Positions 1-7,699 of a DNA stretch of 64,000 nt are shown here, one piece after another; the stretch's first letter is position 1, and every line of letters begins with the position of its first letter. The DNA lies in contig NZ_CP038015.1 of NCBI RefSeq assembly GCF_004367585.1, forward strand, positions 3,416,001-3,480,000, in the 5' to 3' direction. This DNA comes from Paenisporosarcina antarctica (lineage in GTDB: Bacteria; Bacillota; Bacilli; Bacillales_A; Planococcaceae). Below the pieces are notes generated by a model, which had not been told where the DNA came from, ran no database searches, and saw nothing but the letters and a program-made list of their open reading frames with translations. The position numbers and the translations under genes are program-made.

Positions 1-553
1 GCGGAGTTACTTGGCCGCGATGGGTCTTTCTCCAATGACGGTAGTTGACAAATACTCCAAAACAGCACGCCCATATTCCCAGTACAATAAAAACCAAGCC
101 GATGTAAAACATTGGCGCAGCGGCAAGTGGTGGATAGAAAGTGTACATCACAGATGCATCACCCATGACGATCGTTGTAACTACAAGTACTACACCAATC
201 ACCATTAAAACAAAGCCAACCCAAGCCATTTTCCGAACCTTTGCTAATAGTCCTCCCAATGTGTGAGAAAACCCAGCATATAGATAACCAATACTAAAAG
301 TAGCTGTAAAGACAATAAGTAATAAAATTCCGTGTGCTGTTAACACTTGATAATAATTAAGCCATGATGGTAACTGTAATAAGCCTGATCGTTCTAAACC
401 TTGTAATAAGCCTAAAACCCCACCAATGAGCAGTGATATAAATGATACAGTTAGGAATGCTAGTGATAATTTTGCATCTTTTGTGTTTACACCTAATATT
501 TTTTTTGAATGTTTTTCTACTGTTTCATGTGTTTCACGGTTTTTCAGTACCAT
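1..553 (-). CDS. ba3-type cytochrome c oxidase subunit I, N-terminal part (runs off the window)
   Basis: This is the start of the haem-copper oxidase catalytic subunit, which reduces oxygen to water in the membrane and pumps protons. The frame is open from an ATG at 553 to the window edge, giving 184 codons. A strong purine-rich RBS (GGGAGGGAGGG) precedes the ATG. The protein has an acidic/basic N-terminus and then membrane segments; VLTAHG contains the His expected to ligand the low-spin haem, and MYTFYPPL is typical of ba3-type subunit I. It follows subunit II by 18 nt in the same operon. Partial only because of the window edge; no break is seen. The family is confident; the exact subtype name is inferred from the tiny IIa and short II subunits upstream. 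Confidence 0.9.
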   Translation of the reverse strand, partial: MVLKNRETHETVEKHSKKILGVNTKDAKLSLAFLTVSFISLLIGGVLGLLQGLERSGLLQLPSWLNYYQVLTAHGILLLIVFTATFSIGYLYAGFSHTLGGLLAKVRKMAWVGFVLMVIGVVLVVTTIVMGDASVMYTFYPPLAAAPMFYIGLVFIVLGIWACCFGVFVNYRHWRKTHRGQVTP

Positions 554-571
554 TAGGTTTCCCTCCCTCCC

Positions 572-1033
572 TTACTTCACCACAATTGTCGTGTACATCG
601 ACTGGTGACCAACACCACAATATTCATTACATAAAAATAAATATTCACCCGGTTCCGTAAACGTATGTGATATTTGCTGAATATGTCCTGGTGTAACCAT
701 GGCATTTATATTCGTGCCTGGAACCTGAACTCCATGAGTTACATCCTTTGATGTCATTTTGAAATGTACTTCTGATCCTACCGGAATTTCTATATTACTT
801 GGATTAAACGCAAATACCTCTAATGTCATGATTACTTCATACTCGTTCTCACCAATTTCATAAATACCAGGTTTATCAAATGGAGCTGTTTGATCTACTT
901 TCTGTGGATCAATCGTCTCCATACCACTCGGCGGTCCCATACTCAATGCAAATGTTTGATAACCCAGGATCACCATGAAAAGTATTAACACGCCTACAAT
1001 TATCGAAATCCAAATTTCTTCTGCTCTATGCAT
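572..1033 (-). CDS. ba3-type cytochrome c oxidase subunit II (CuA)
   Basis: This 153-aa subunit carries the binuclear CuA centre that accepts electrons from cytochrome c and passes them to subunit I. One N-terminal membrane anchor (about residues 8-30) is followed by an extracytoplasmic cupredoxin domain. CuA ligands are visible: His in DVTHGVQ, then CNEYCGVGHQSM, which supplies two Cys, His and Met. The single anchor and short length are typical of ba3 enzymes rather than caa3. The start has an AGGAGG box that overlaps the stop of the upstream subunit IIa gene, so translation is probably coupled. Confidence 0.95.
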   Translation of the reverse strand: MHRAEEIWISIIVGVLILFMVILGYQTFALSMGPPSGMETIDPQKVDQTAPFDKPGIYEIGENEYEVIMTLEVFAFNPSNIEIPVGSEVHFKMTSKDVTHGVQVPGTNINAMVTPGHIQQISHTFTEPGEYLFLCNEYCGVGHQSMYTTIVVK

Positions 1034-1045
1034 CTCATTGACCTC

Positions 1046-1198
1046 CTATACTCTTGACATAAATAACCAGAACACACCAATCCACATCACGATAATAACA
1101 GTACTAACAAATCCTACTGATACCAGCGTACCCCACAAGGAATTTTCCTCTTCCGACTTACTCTTTTTTTCTTTAGAAAACTGACCAACAGTCATCAT
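1046..1198 (-). CDS. cytochrome c oxidase subunit IIa (small single-TM subunit)
   Basis: A 50-aa reading frame starts at a tandem ATG-ATG (1198 or 1195) and ends in a TAG that lies against the RBS of the subunit II gene. The first 20 residues are charged (SKEKKSKSEEE), followed by SLWGTLVSVGF and one hydrophobic helix ending WIGVFWLFMSR. This pattern (charged head, S-L-x-G-T-L, one helix) is that of the ba3 oxidase subunit IIa family, a structural subunit that completes the two-helix fold of subunit II. Position directly ahead of subunits II and I supports the call. Function is from family knowledge. Confidence 0.85.
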   Translation of the reverse strand: MMTVGQFSKEKKSKSEEENSLWGTLVSVGFVSTVIIVMWIGVFWLFMSRV

Positions 1199-1270
1199 AA
1201 TCACTCCCTTCATCTTGAACTTATCTATTTAGCGTAGATGGTGGAAAACCATTATTAATGTAAAGATGAA

Positions 1271-1492
1271 TTAATAACCGCAGCTATTATTTGGCAACGC
1301 TATGTCGCTAGCACTGTACTGTACCCACACTTCATGACCAAAACAGCCACTGACGAATTTTATCCTAAGTCCACAAGATGATTTACTGTTTTGAATTACT
1401 CCATAGAAAGCAATTTCAACTGATAAATTCTCGCAAAATGGTAACAGTCTACTCCTCTTCAGATATCGTTTTTTCAGTATTACTGGTATCAT
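1271..1492 (-). CDS. possible small ORF coupled to ywiC (73 aa, unrecognised)
   Basis: The ATG overlaps the TGA of the upstream ywiC-like gene by four bases (ATGA), the usual arrangement of coupled genes. The product is 73 aa with several Cys and no membrane helix. I do not recognise it. It could equally be a chance frame in the roughly 290-nt gap between ywiC and the oxidase operon, because it has no independent RBS. Low confidence. Confidence 0.25.
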   Translation of the reverse strand: MIPVILKKRYLKRSRLLPFCENLSVEIAFYGVIQNSKSSCGLRIKFVSGCFGHEVWVQYSASDIALPNNSCGY

Positions 1493-2208
1493 GAATAAAA
1501 GTGTATACTCATGACGATAAAGAAGATTAACGCATTAACTATTTCCAAAATCCCCATTTTCATAGGGCGCATTGGTATTCTTGGACCCCCAATAGCTCGG
1601 ATTAAACTGGGCAAAAATGCAAGAGCAATCAACCATTTTCCAATAACCAGAAAAGCTAAAGGGACTAAGCTATGATAGATCCACGATAACCAGCGAAACT
1701 TTTGATTCTTTTTTTCTCGTAACACTGTTTTCACGAAAAATGTACTACCAACGAAGAATAATACAGATACACCTACTATCAGCCAGGCTAGTGTGTTAAT
1801 TTGGTTGGCTCCAAGCATATAAGTAGCAATCGAGCTTAGGGAAAAAGCAATAATTGCACTAATATCATTCCAGAAATATCTGTCTTTATTTCGAATTCCG
1901 AAATAGATGTTTAATAAAAAGAAAGGTATCATTAACAACCCAACGAATCCAATGGAAGGTCTCATCACGACCACTGGAATTATAAATACAATTGCAGTAA
2001 AAAAGTATCGATAAAACCAAGTCATATGAAATTTAACTTTCTTCTTTTTTATCGCTTGCACTAGGGGATACGTAGATAGATAAAGAGGTACCCATCCTAT
2101 TGCAAGAACTATTTGTAGCCAATCAAAACCACCAGCTACCATTCCTAAGACAAAGGGAACAACTAACATGGCCCAGGCACCATGCTGCTTTGACATATAT
2201 AGTTTCAC
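1489..2208 (-). CDS. ywiC: YwiC-like membrane protein
   Basis: A 239-aa integral membrane protein of the YwiC-like family. It opens with MSKQHGAWAMLVVPFVLG, the conserved signature in which QHGAWAM and a following Gly-rich helix are hallmarks. About seven hydrophobic segments follow, with a second conserved motif IGGPRIPMRPMKMG near the C-terminus. In Bacillus subtilis ywiC lies beside fnr and the nar genes, and here too it is divergent from a Crp/Fnr regulator. The function of the family is unknown. The ATG at 2208 starts MKLYMSKQ; the internal Met5 is an alternative start. Confidence 0.85.
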   Translation of the reverse strand: MKLYMSKQHGAWAMLVVPFVLGMVAGGFDWLQIVLAIGWVPLYLSTYPLVQAIKKKKVKFHMTWFYRYFFTAIVFIIPVVVMRPSIGFVGLLMIPFFLLNIYFGIRNKDRYFWNDISAIIAFSLSSIATYMLGANQINTLAWLIVGVSVLFFVGSTFFVKTVLREKKNQKFRWLSWIYHSLVPLAFLVIGKWLIALAFLPSLIRAIGGPRIPMRPMKMGILEIVNALIFFIVMSIHFYS

Positions 2209-2500
2209 TCTATTTCACCTCAATTTTAACCTTCTTTTTTCTCATTATTTTAAGTATGTAAAACACAATAAGGTTTGCTCTCCATGTAGTCACCTGTCAT
2301 TACGTATGATCATCCTCCGCCAACATGTCTAAATGGTCGCTACCCTATCAAAGGGAACCCTAGTCGACAGTTTCCCAAATAACCGACAAAAGGATTTTGG
2401 TTGTAATCTTGTAAGCTCGCTGTTTCAGCCCTATCATCTCCTGATATATTTCATTTAACAATTGCTTATTTCCATCTTACAAGTACTTTTATCATTTGGA

Positions 2501-2516
2501 TGTGAGATATATCATC
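2501..2516. promoter_or_regulatory. half-conserved Crp/Fnr-type site
   Basis: TGTGA-GATATA-TCATC: a perfect left arm and a degenerate right arm of the TGTGA-N6-TCACA consensus, 8 bases ahead of the better site at 2524. The pair could bind two dimers on one helical face. Weak alone. Confidence 0.35.
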
Positions 2517-2523
2517 AGTTTTA

Positions 2524-2539
2524 TATGATTTAAATCACA
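2524..2539. promoter_or_regulatory. Crp/Fnr-type operator upstream of the first Crp/Fnr gene
   Basis: TATGA-TTTAAA-TCACA matches TGTGA-N6-TCACA at nine of ten arm positions. It lies 82 bases before the ATG at 2621, so it is placed for autoregulation by the regulator just downstream, whose recognition helix (SRETVSR) is of the Crp type. Control of ywiC on the other strand is also possible. Confidence 0.6.
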
Positions 2540-2620
2540 TCTCTAAATAAAATAATAATCGATTAAAAATAAAGGATTATCGTGGTAAAATTGTAAGTGT
2601 AACCGGGAAGGAAGAGTAAA

Positions 2621-3310
2621 ATGAATCCTCAGTCAATACAAGATCTATTACAAAAATTCACTTTATTCAAAGATTTATCTAATGAAGAGATGTCATCTAT
2701 CGTTGAATTGGCAAAATCCAGAAGATATAAAAAAGGCACACATATATTTTTTCAAGGCGACACGCTCACCAACGTTTATTTCATCGACCAAGGAGCAGTA
2801 AAAATATATAAAACAGACATTCACGGCAAAGAACAAATTGTTAATGTTCTTAGTCCTGGTCAAATGTTTCCTCATCAAGGTTTTTTCCGACAAGATAACT
2901 GCCCGGCAAATGTTGAAGTTGCCGAAGACGCCAAGTTGATTTATATACCGATTCACTTATTTGAAATCTTTTTATACAATAATCCAGGTACTAGCGTTAA
3001 GTTATTTAAAGTATTAGGTGATTTAATAGTGGATTTGCAAAAACGGTTAGAAGAGCAGATTCTTCACAATACTTTTGAACAAATTATCATGTTGATATTA
3101 CGATTATTGGATACCCATGGTACTAAGATAGATGAAGATTCATTTATACTTAGTACACACTTTACAAATCAGGAATTAGCCAACATGATTGGTTCTAGCA
3201 GAGAAACTGTTAGTAGAACATTAAGCCAACTGAAAAAACTGAAAGTAGTTACAACTAATGACAAAGGTGACTTAGTTTTTAATAAGAAAGGATTAGAAGA
3301 ATTATTTTAA
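2621..3310 (+). CDS. Crp/Fnr-family transcriptional regulator (Crp-type recognition helix)
   Basis: A 229-aa DNA-binding regulator. Residues about 15-125 form a cyclic-nucleotide-binding-like beta barrel, with GTHIFFQGDTLTNVYFI and KIYKTDIHGKEQIV. A long dimerisation helix follows, then a winged helix with TNQELANMIGSSRETVSRTL at about 178-197. The recognition motif S-R-E-T-V-S-R resembles E. coli Crp, which reads TGTGA. Only one Cys is present, in DNCPANV, so it lacks the cysteine cluster of an FNR-type Fe-S sensor. The signal it senses is therefore not evident; nitrosative or redox control by another cofactor is possible. Matching operators precede this gene, the cgoX gene, the ric gene and the radical SAM gene. 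The RBS is GGAAGGAAG, 9 nt before ATG. Confidence 0.85.
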   Translation: MNPQSIQDLLQKFTLFKDLSNEEMSSIVELAKSRRYKKGTHIFFQGDTLTNVYFIDQGAVKIYKTDIHGKEQIVNVLSPGQMFPHQGFFRQDNCPANVEVAEDAKLIYIPIHLFEIFLYNNPGTSVKLFKVLGDLIVDLQKRLEEQILHNTFEQIIMLILRLLDTHGTKIDEDSFILSTHFTNQELANMIGSSRETVSRTLSQLKKLKVVTTNDKGDLVFNKKGLEELF

Positions 3311-3354
3311 TAGACCTTGCTAGACAACGTTAAAAGCATTCTTTTAAACCGACA

Positions 3355-3399
3355 AAAATCCTAGAAAGAACACCATATGGATGTTCTTTCTAGGATTTT
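3355..3399. terminator. bidirectional terminator between crp/fnr and cgoX
   Basis: A perfect 18-bp stem (arms 3355-3372 and 3382-3399, core TCCTAGAAAGAACA) with a 9-base loop and A/T flanks on both sides. The right arm covers the stop codon of the converging cgoX gene, so one hairpin serves both genes. Confidence 0.85.
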
Positions 3400-4799
3400 A
3401 AGTATTGCAATACATTAACAACTGCCGCTTCACCCTGATCTATACAATCTGGAATACCAATCCCATGATAAGATGCACCCGCTAAATATACACCTGGAAT
3501 CTTTTCTTTCATTTGTTCAGTCAATTTATCAAGTCTGTCTTTATGTCCAACTGTATATTGTGGCATGGCATTTACCCATCTTGTAACAACTGAAAACTCA
3601 GGTTTTTGAGTGATATTCATGAGTTTACTTAAATCATTCAATGCAATGTCAGTCAATTCTTGATCCGACAAATTAACTACACCTTCATCGCCTGGTTTAC
3701 CTAAGAAACATCGTAAAAGCACTTTACCTTCTGGTGTTGCTATTTTCGGCCATTTTTTATGGGTCCATGTACATGCAGTGATTCGATAGTCACTATTTCT
3801 AGCAACAACAAATCCAGTCCCGTCCATATCCTTCTTTATTGCTGATGCATCAAATGCCAAAGCTATATTTGCAACAGAGGATGTTGGTACCATTTCTTTC
3901 ACCGGAACCATAAACTCATATTGGTGAAACATCTGTTGCATAGCAAATGCTGGAGTAGCTAATATGACCGCATCCGCCAGATAACTTTCACCATTTCTAA
4001 ATTGCAAATAGTATTTATTATCTTTTCGTTCGATGTTCTCTACAGAAATGCCCTTCATGACAGTGCCATCTTCTAATTTCTCTTCGACCGCTTCTACTAA
4101 TGACTGTAGTCCGTTTTTTAAGCTATAGAACATGCTTGGTTTTGACCCTTTGGTCTTTTTCTTTTTCGGCATTGAAGTTTGTAAGCCTCGAACAAGACTT
4201 CGATGCTTTTGTTCAAGTTGATAAAAATTGGGGAAGGTTGCCATTAAGCTTAATTCGTTAATATCTCCAGCATATATACCAGAAAGTAAAGGCTCTACAA
4301 GATTATCGACTAATTCATCACCAAAGCGTCTCCGAAAAAATTTACCTAACGATTGATCACTTACTTGCTCACCCCTTGGTAAAACTACATCACAGGAAGC
4401 TCGTAATTTTCCTTTAGTGGAGAAAAGGCGAGAAAACAAAAATGGTCTTACTTCAGTTGGAATCCCCATAAATGATCCACTTGGCATCTTATGAAGCTTA
4501 TTTTTCACTAAAATAAAAGATTGTCCTGTTCCATTTTTAACTAAGTCATGCTCCAAACCTACTTCTTTCACTAATCTTGCAGCAGACTGTTTCCTTATTA
4601 AAAAAGAATCTGGACCACGTTCAATCATGTAGCCATCCTTCTTAATTGTTTTAATTTTGCCACCAAGATTATCGCTCGCTTCAATTAGCTTAATTTTATA
4701 TGGCAGTTGCTTCTCCTTTATTTCTTTTTGCAAATAATAAGCTGCTGTAAGCCCGGCAATTCCTCCTCCGACAATAGCGATATGCTTGTCTTTACTCAT
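3390..4799 (-). CDS. cgoX: coproporphyrinogen III oxidase (CgoX/HemY type)
   Basis: A 469-aa FAD enzyme of the HemG/HemY family. In Firmicutes this family oxidises coproporphyrinogen III to coproporphyrin III in the coproporphyrin-dependent haem pathway. An N-terminal Rossmann dinucleotide motif (IAIVGGGIAGLTAAYYL, about residues 7-23) is followed by RGPDSFL and, near the end, GVYLAGASYHGIGIPDCI, the C-terminal FAD-binding motif. The length is normal for the family. The gene stands alone rather than in a hemEHY cluster; a Crp/Fnr-type site lies about 220 nt upstream, and its neighbours act on haem and Fe-S/NO stress. The start at 4799 is preceded by GAAAGGA. Confidence 0.9.
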   Translation of the reverse strand: MSKDKHIAIVGGGIAGLTAAYYLQKEIKEKQLPYKIKLIEASDNLGGKIKTIKKDGYMIERGPDSFLIRKQSAARLVKEVGLEHDLVKNGTGQSFILVKNKLHKMPSGSFMGIPTEVRPFLFSRLFSTKGKLRASCDVVLPRGEQVSDQSLGKFFRRRFGDELVDNLVEPLLSGIYAGDINELSLMATFPNFYQLEQKHRSLVRGLQTSMPKKKKTKGSKPSMFYSLKNGLQSLVEAVEEKLEDGTVMKGISVENIERKDNKYYLQFRNGESYLADAVILATPAFAMQQMFHQYEFMVPVKEMVPTSSVANIALAFDASAIKKDMDGTGFVVARNSDYRITACTWTHKKWPKIATPEGKVLLRCFLGKPGDEGVVNLSDQELTDIALNDLSKLMNITQKPEFSVVTRWVNAMPQYTVGHKDRLDKLTEQMKEKIPGVYLAGASYHGIGIPDCIDQGEAAVVNVLQYLKS

Positions 4800-5016
4800 G
4801 AAACATCAGTCCTTTCGTCTTTTTCCCATTAAATGTTTGATGTTTTTTTATGATGATTTGTTTTACCACTTTTCAGCACCCCTATTTATATAGTTCAAGG
4901 CTAATTGTTGATTTTGATTCTTTATAGAAGTATTGCTGTATACTGAACGCTTTTTTATAACTAGATAGTTTTTCTCTATTACGGAATAAATTATATCAAG
5001 CAAATTAATTGGACTA

Positions 5017-5032
5017 TGTGTCCTAAATCACA
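5017..5032. promoter_or_regulatory. Crp/Fnr-type operator upstream of cgoX
   Basis: TGTGT-CCTAAA-TCACA matches nine of ten arm positions of TGTGA-N6-TCACA. It lies about 220 bases upstream of the cgoX start on the minus strand, in an AT-rich region with no better gene to serve. The distance implies a long leader or a distal promoter. Confidence 0.5.
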
Positions 5033-5034
5033 TA

Positions 5035-5244
5035 CTAAAACCTAAGTTTGTCGCCTTGATGAAGTTGTTGATTATCATTAACTAATAAAAAAGCCTTTAG
5101 AGGTAATAGATTCATACAAATTAAACAGCGGAGTGATAAGGGATCTGTGAAATCACTTTTTTGAGGATGCGTTATTTGGATATTTACCAAGTCATTTTGG
5201 GAAGCAGATATGAAAGGAAGTAGCATTCGAGCAATTGATACCAC
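5035..5244 (-). CDS. uncertain small ORF (up to 69 aa)
   Basis: A GTG-initiated frame with a possible internal ATG (5223 region) giving about 63 aa. The protein has no membrane helix and contains RCLICMNLLPLKAF. I do not recognise it. It has no visible RBS and lies beyond the terminator of the upstream ric gene, so it may be a decayed gene end or a chance frame. The surrounding 4800-5385 stretch holds nothing else except the operator at 5017 and the terminator at 5341. Confidence 0.25.
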   Translation of the reverse strand: MVSIARMLLPFISASQNDLVNIQITHPQKSDFTDPLSLRCLICMNLLPLKAFLLVNDNQQLHQGDKLRF

Positions 5245-5340
5245 TACTAAAATATGGATTAGTCGCAGGGATATGTTCTATTAGATACACATCGCTATCG
5301 CCCTACCCATCCATATTAATGGATTCTGAATCATTTTTCA

Positions 5341-5372
5341 TAAGAAAAAGTCTGCGATGTGTTCGCAGACTT
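5341..5372 (-). terminator. terminator of the ric gene
   Basis: AAGTCTGCGA and TCGCAGACTT form a perfect 10-bp stem (5348-5357 and 5363-5372) with a 5-base loop. On the minus strand it is followed by TTTTTCTTA, 14 bases after the ric stop codon. Confidence 0.85.
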
Positions 5373-5385
5373 GAGAAGAAAATTA

Positions 5386-6084
5386 TTAAATATATCTTGG
5401 GAAAAGAATATTCTGCTCTAAGTGTACGTGCATGAAAGTTTCTCCTTCAAGCAATTCAAGGCGCTTGTAAACGAGGCGGTAAGTACCACATCCGTCAACT
5501 GGAGGCGTAAAGTCAAACGTAATTTCTCTAAGTTCTTTTAAGATAGCACCAACATGGTCATGTTCTTTTTCAAGTTCTTTAATATAGCTAATGGTCTCTT
5601 CACGATTTTCGATTGAGTTTTCTGCTAGCTTTTTAATTAAAGGAAAAACTATTGTTTCTTCTTTAGCAGAGTGCTCAGTCATTTCTTTTTTATATTCAAA
5701 GAATAATTCTTTAACTCTAGCTAGTTCTGGATGAGATTCGCCATGTACCTTAAAGACCTTAGTTACATAAGGGCTAAGCTCTGCTAGTTCTACCATTAAT
5801 GGGCGATGAATATTGTTGATAACATGGTTAATAATAGTATTAGTATCAGATTCTAACCAGACATCCATATTTTTATCGGCTGGTGTACTATTTTCAAAAA
5901 CAACAGTTAATTCGTCCAATAATGTCGACACTTCTACATTATTTTCAATTGCTGCTGCAGTTATAGAAATGTTACCGCCACAGCAAAAGTCTATACGAAA
6001 ACGCTTGAAAACATCACTCGATTTAGGTAATTCATTTACAATATCTTTAACTAAAGTATTGGCTGAAATGGGTAGAGTCATCAT
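5386..6084 (-). CDS. ric: iron-sulfur cluster repair di-iron protein (RIC/ScdA/YtfE)
   Basis: A 232-aa protein that repairs Fe-S clusters damaged by NO or oxidants. The N-terminal DUF542/ScdA domain contains the conserved RIDFCCGGN (about residues 30-38). A hemerythrin-like domain follows, with spaced His/Glu ligands: NNIHRPLM, KVHGESHPEL, EHSAKEETIVFP, EKEHDHVG and FMHVHLEQNILFP. The length is standard. The gene is divergent from a radical SAM gene, with Crp/Fnr-type sites between them, which fits induction under low oxygen or nitrosative stress. GAAGGAGG precedes a tandem ATG-ATG; either can be the start. Confidence 0.93.
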   Translation of the reverse strand: MMTLPISANTLVKDIVNELPKSSDVFKRFRIDFCCGGNISITAAAIENNVEVSTLLDELTVVFENSTPADKNMDVWLESDTNTIINHVINNIHRPLMVELAELSPYVTKVFKVHGESHPELARVKELFFEYKKEMTEHSAKEETIVFPLIKKLAENSIENREETISYIKELEKEHDHVGAILKELREITFDFTPPVDGCGTYRLVYKRLELLEGETFMHVHLEQNILFPRYI

Positions 6085-6158
6085 TTATTTTTCCTCCTTC
6101 GAATTGTCGGTCTTTTTCTTCTTTACACTCTTATCTTAAAGGAACAAAATTTTTTATT

Positions 6159-6174
6159 AGTGACCCAAATCACT
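6159..6174. promoter_or_regulatory. Crp/Fnr-type operator upstream of ric
   Basis: AGTGA-CCCAAA-TCACT has perfectly symmetric arms, differing from TGTGA/TCACA only at the outermost base. It lies 75 bases upstream of the ric start. Confidence 0.6.
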
Positions 6175-6415
6175 CTTTGGGCTTTTTTTAAAAAGAATAA
6201 TAAAAAGCAATATCTTTGTCACTTTTCAACTCCCATTTATTCTTCCCTCTCTTAAATGAGAGCAAATATGTAATTGTTCTATAAATAGTTGATTAATTTC
6301 TTAGAACAGAGGCTTTTGGACTTCATTGTAATTGATAGAAATTTGTTAAACCCTTGAAGTTTTCAATAGTTTAATTTGTGTCTATTTGATGGAGTATATG
6401 ATGAGTATTTAAAAG

Positions 6416-6431
6416 TGTGAAATATATCACA
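6416..6431. promoter_or_regulatory. consensus Crp/Fnr-type operator upstream of the radical SAM gene
   Basis: TGTGA-AATATA-TCACA is a perfect match to TGTGA-N6-TCACA. It ends 58 bases before the ATG at 6490. It is the best of the sites in this cluster and lies in the 405-base divergent ric/radical SAM intergenic region. Confidence 0.7.
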
Positions 6432-6489
6432 CACAGTGCCACGAATGAATTTTATACTTGCTTTAACAATTTATTTAGGAGGGCTTAGA

Positions 6490-7626
6490 ATGTTTCCACA
6501 AGACTATAATGAAAATCCATTCATCGTTATCTGGGAGTTGACGCGTGCCTGCGAGCTAAAATGCCTACACTGTAGAGCTGAGGCTCAATACTTTCGTGAT
6601 CCCCGTGAATTAACGCTTGATGAGGGTAAAAAATTAATTGATGATATATATGATATGAATAATCCAATGCTCGTTTTTACTGGCGGGGATCCATTAATGC
6701 GACCAGACGTCTTTGAAATTGCCGAATATGCCGTAAAAAAAGGTGTGCGTGTTTCCATGACACCCTCTGCAACACCGAATGTCACGAAAGAAGCAATGAA
6801 AAAAGCAAAAGATGTTGGACTATCCAGATGGGCCTTCTCTATAGATGGACATTGTGCAGAAGTTCATGATCATTTTCGAGGGACAGCTGGCTCATTTGAT
6901 TTAACAATGAATGCAATCAGCTACTTACATGAATTAGAGATGCCTCTCCAAATTAATACGGTGATTTCAAGATACAATGTGGACTATCTGGATGAAATGG
7001 CTAAGATGGTAGAAAATCTTAATTGTGTATTATGGAGTGTGTTTTTCCTTGTTCCTACTGGACGAGGAAAAGAGAGTGATATGATCTCACCTGTAGAACA
7101 TGAAAAAGTATTACAGTGGTTATATAAATTGTCAAAACGAGTTCCTTTTGATATAAAAACAACTGCTGCACAACATTATCGTCGGGTAGTTATTCAAAAC
7201 AAAATGAGGGAAAGTGCTAGTAATGATGACACCATTCTCTATGAAGATGCTTTAATGAGTGGAAAGACCGGACAAATAGATGGCCTCGGCCGTGCACCTA
7301 AAGGCGTTAATGACGGGAATGGATTTGTGTTTATTTCCCATACCGGCGATGTCTTTCCAAGTGGATTGTTGCCAATAAATGCAGGGAATGTACGAAAAAC
7401 GTCCCTTGCGACGATCTATCGTGAATCAGAAGTGTTCCAAAATCTACGGAATCCCGATAAGTATAAAGGGAAATGTGGCGTATGTGAATTTCGTCATGTA
7501 TGTGGGGGATCCAGATCGAGAGCATTCAATATAACCGGAGATTATATGGAAAGCGAACCGTATTGTATTTATATTCCTAAGTCACTTCGAAAAAAGAAAA
7601 AACTACTGACTACTATAGAATCCTAA
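6490..7626 (+). CDS. radical SAM/SPASM protein, haem-related type
   Basis: A 378-aa radical SAM enzyme. CELKCLHC supplies the C-x3-C-x2-C cluster ligands at Cys21, 25 and 28, followed by FTGGDPLMRP. The C-terminal SPASM-like region has KCGVCEFRHVCGGSRSR and a final Cys for auxiliary Fe-S clusters. It resembles the TIGR04053/AhbD/NirJ-like group, whose members remodel haem or its precursors, but its substrate is not shown by sequence. A longer frame begins at GTG 6436. I prefer ATG 6490 because AGGAGGG lies 7-8 bases before it and the shorter product opens with MFPQDYNENPF. Neighbouring ric and cgoX genes share the same type of operator. Confidence 0.88.
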   Translation: MFPQDYNENPFIVIWELTRACELKCLHCRAEAQYFRDPRELTLDEGKKLIDDIYDMNNPMLVFTGGDPLMRPDVFEIAEYAVKKGVRVSMTPSATPNVTKEAMKKAKDVGLSRWAFSIDGHCAEVHDHFRGTAGSFDLTMNAISYLHELEMPLQINTVISRYNVDYLDEMAKMVENLNCVLWSVFFLVPTGRGKESDMISPVEHEKVLQWLYKLSKRVPFDIKTTAAQHYRRVVIQNKMRESASNDDTILYEDALMSGKTGQIDGLGRAPKGVNDGNGFVFISHTGDVFPSGLLPINAGNVRKTSLATIYRESEVFQNLRNPDKYKGKCGVCEFRHVCGGSRSRAFNITGDYMESEPYCIYIPKSLRKKKKLLTTIES

Positions 7627-7634
7627 AATCTATA

Positions 7635-7674
7635 GGGCCGAACGGTGCAAATACCACCGATCGGCTCTTTTTCT
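7635..7674 (+). terminator. terminator of the radical SAM gene
   Basis: GGGCCGAACGGTG (7635-7647) pairs with CACCGATCGGCTC (7655-7667) at 11 of 13 positions, followed by TTTTT. It begins 8 bases after the stop codon. Confidence 0.85.
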
Positions 7675-7699
7675 ACAGACAACCCCGGTATCTTCTCTG

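Larger units (their letters stand above)
2209..2620. other. divergent intergenic region ywiC / crp-fnr
   Basis: This 412-base non-coding stretch lies between two divergent genes. The 2480-2620 part is AT-rich and holds two Crp/Fnr-like palindromes, listed separately, and an RBS (GGAAGGAAG) before the ATG at 2621. No open frame or hairpin worth calling was seen in 2209-2480. Confidence 0.6.

Noticed and set aside
975-1184. Plus-strand 69-codon frame
   Set aside because: It is antisense to the subunit IIa and II genes, which fit the oxidase family and have proper ribosome binding sites.
6436-6489. N-terminal extension of the radical SAM protein from GTG 6436
   Set aside because: The GTG lies right behind the Crp/Fnr site and has no RBS; ATG 6490 has AGGAGGG.
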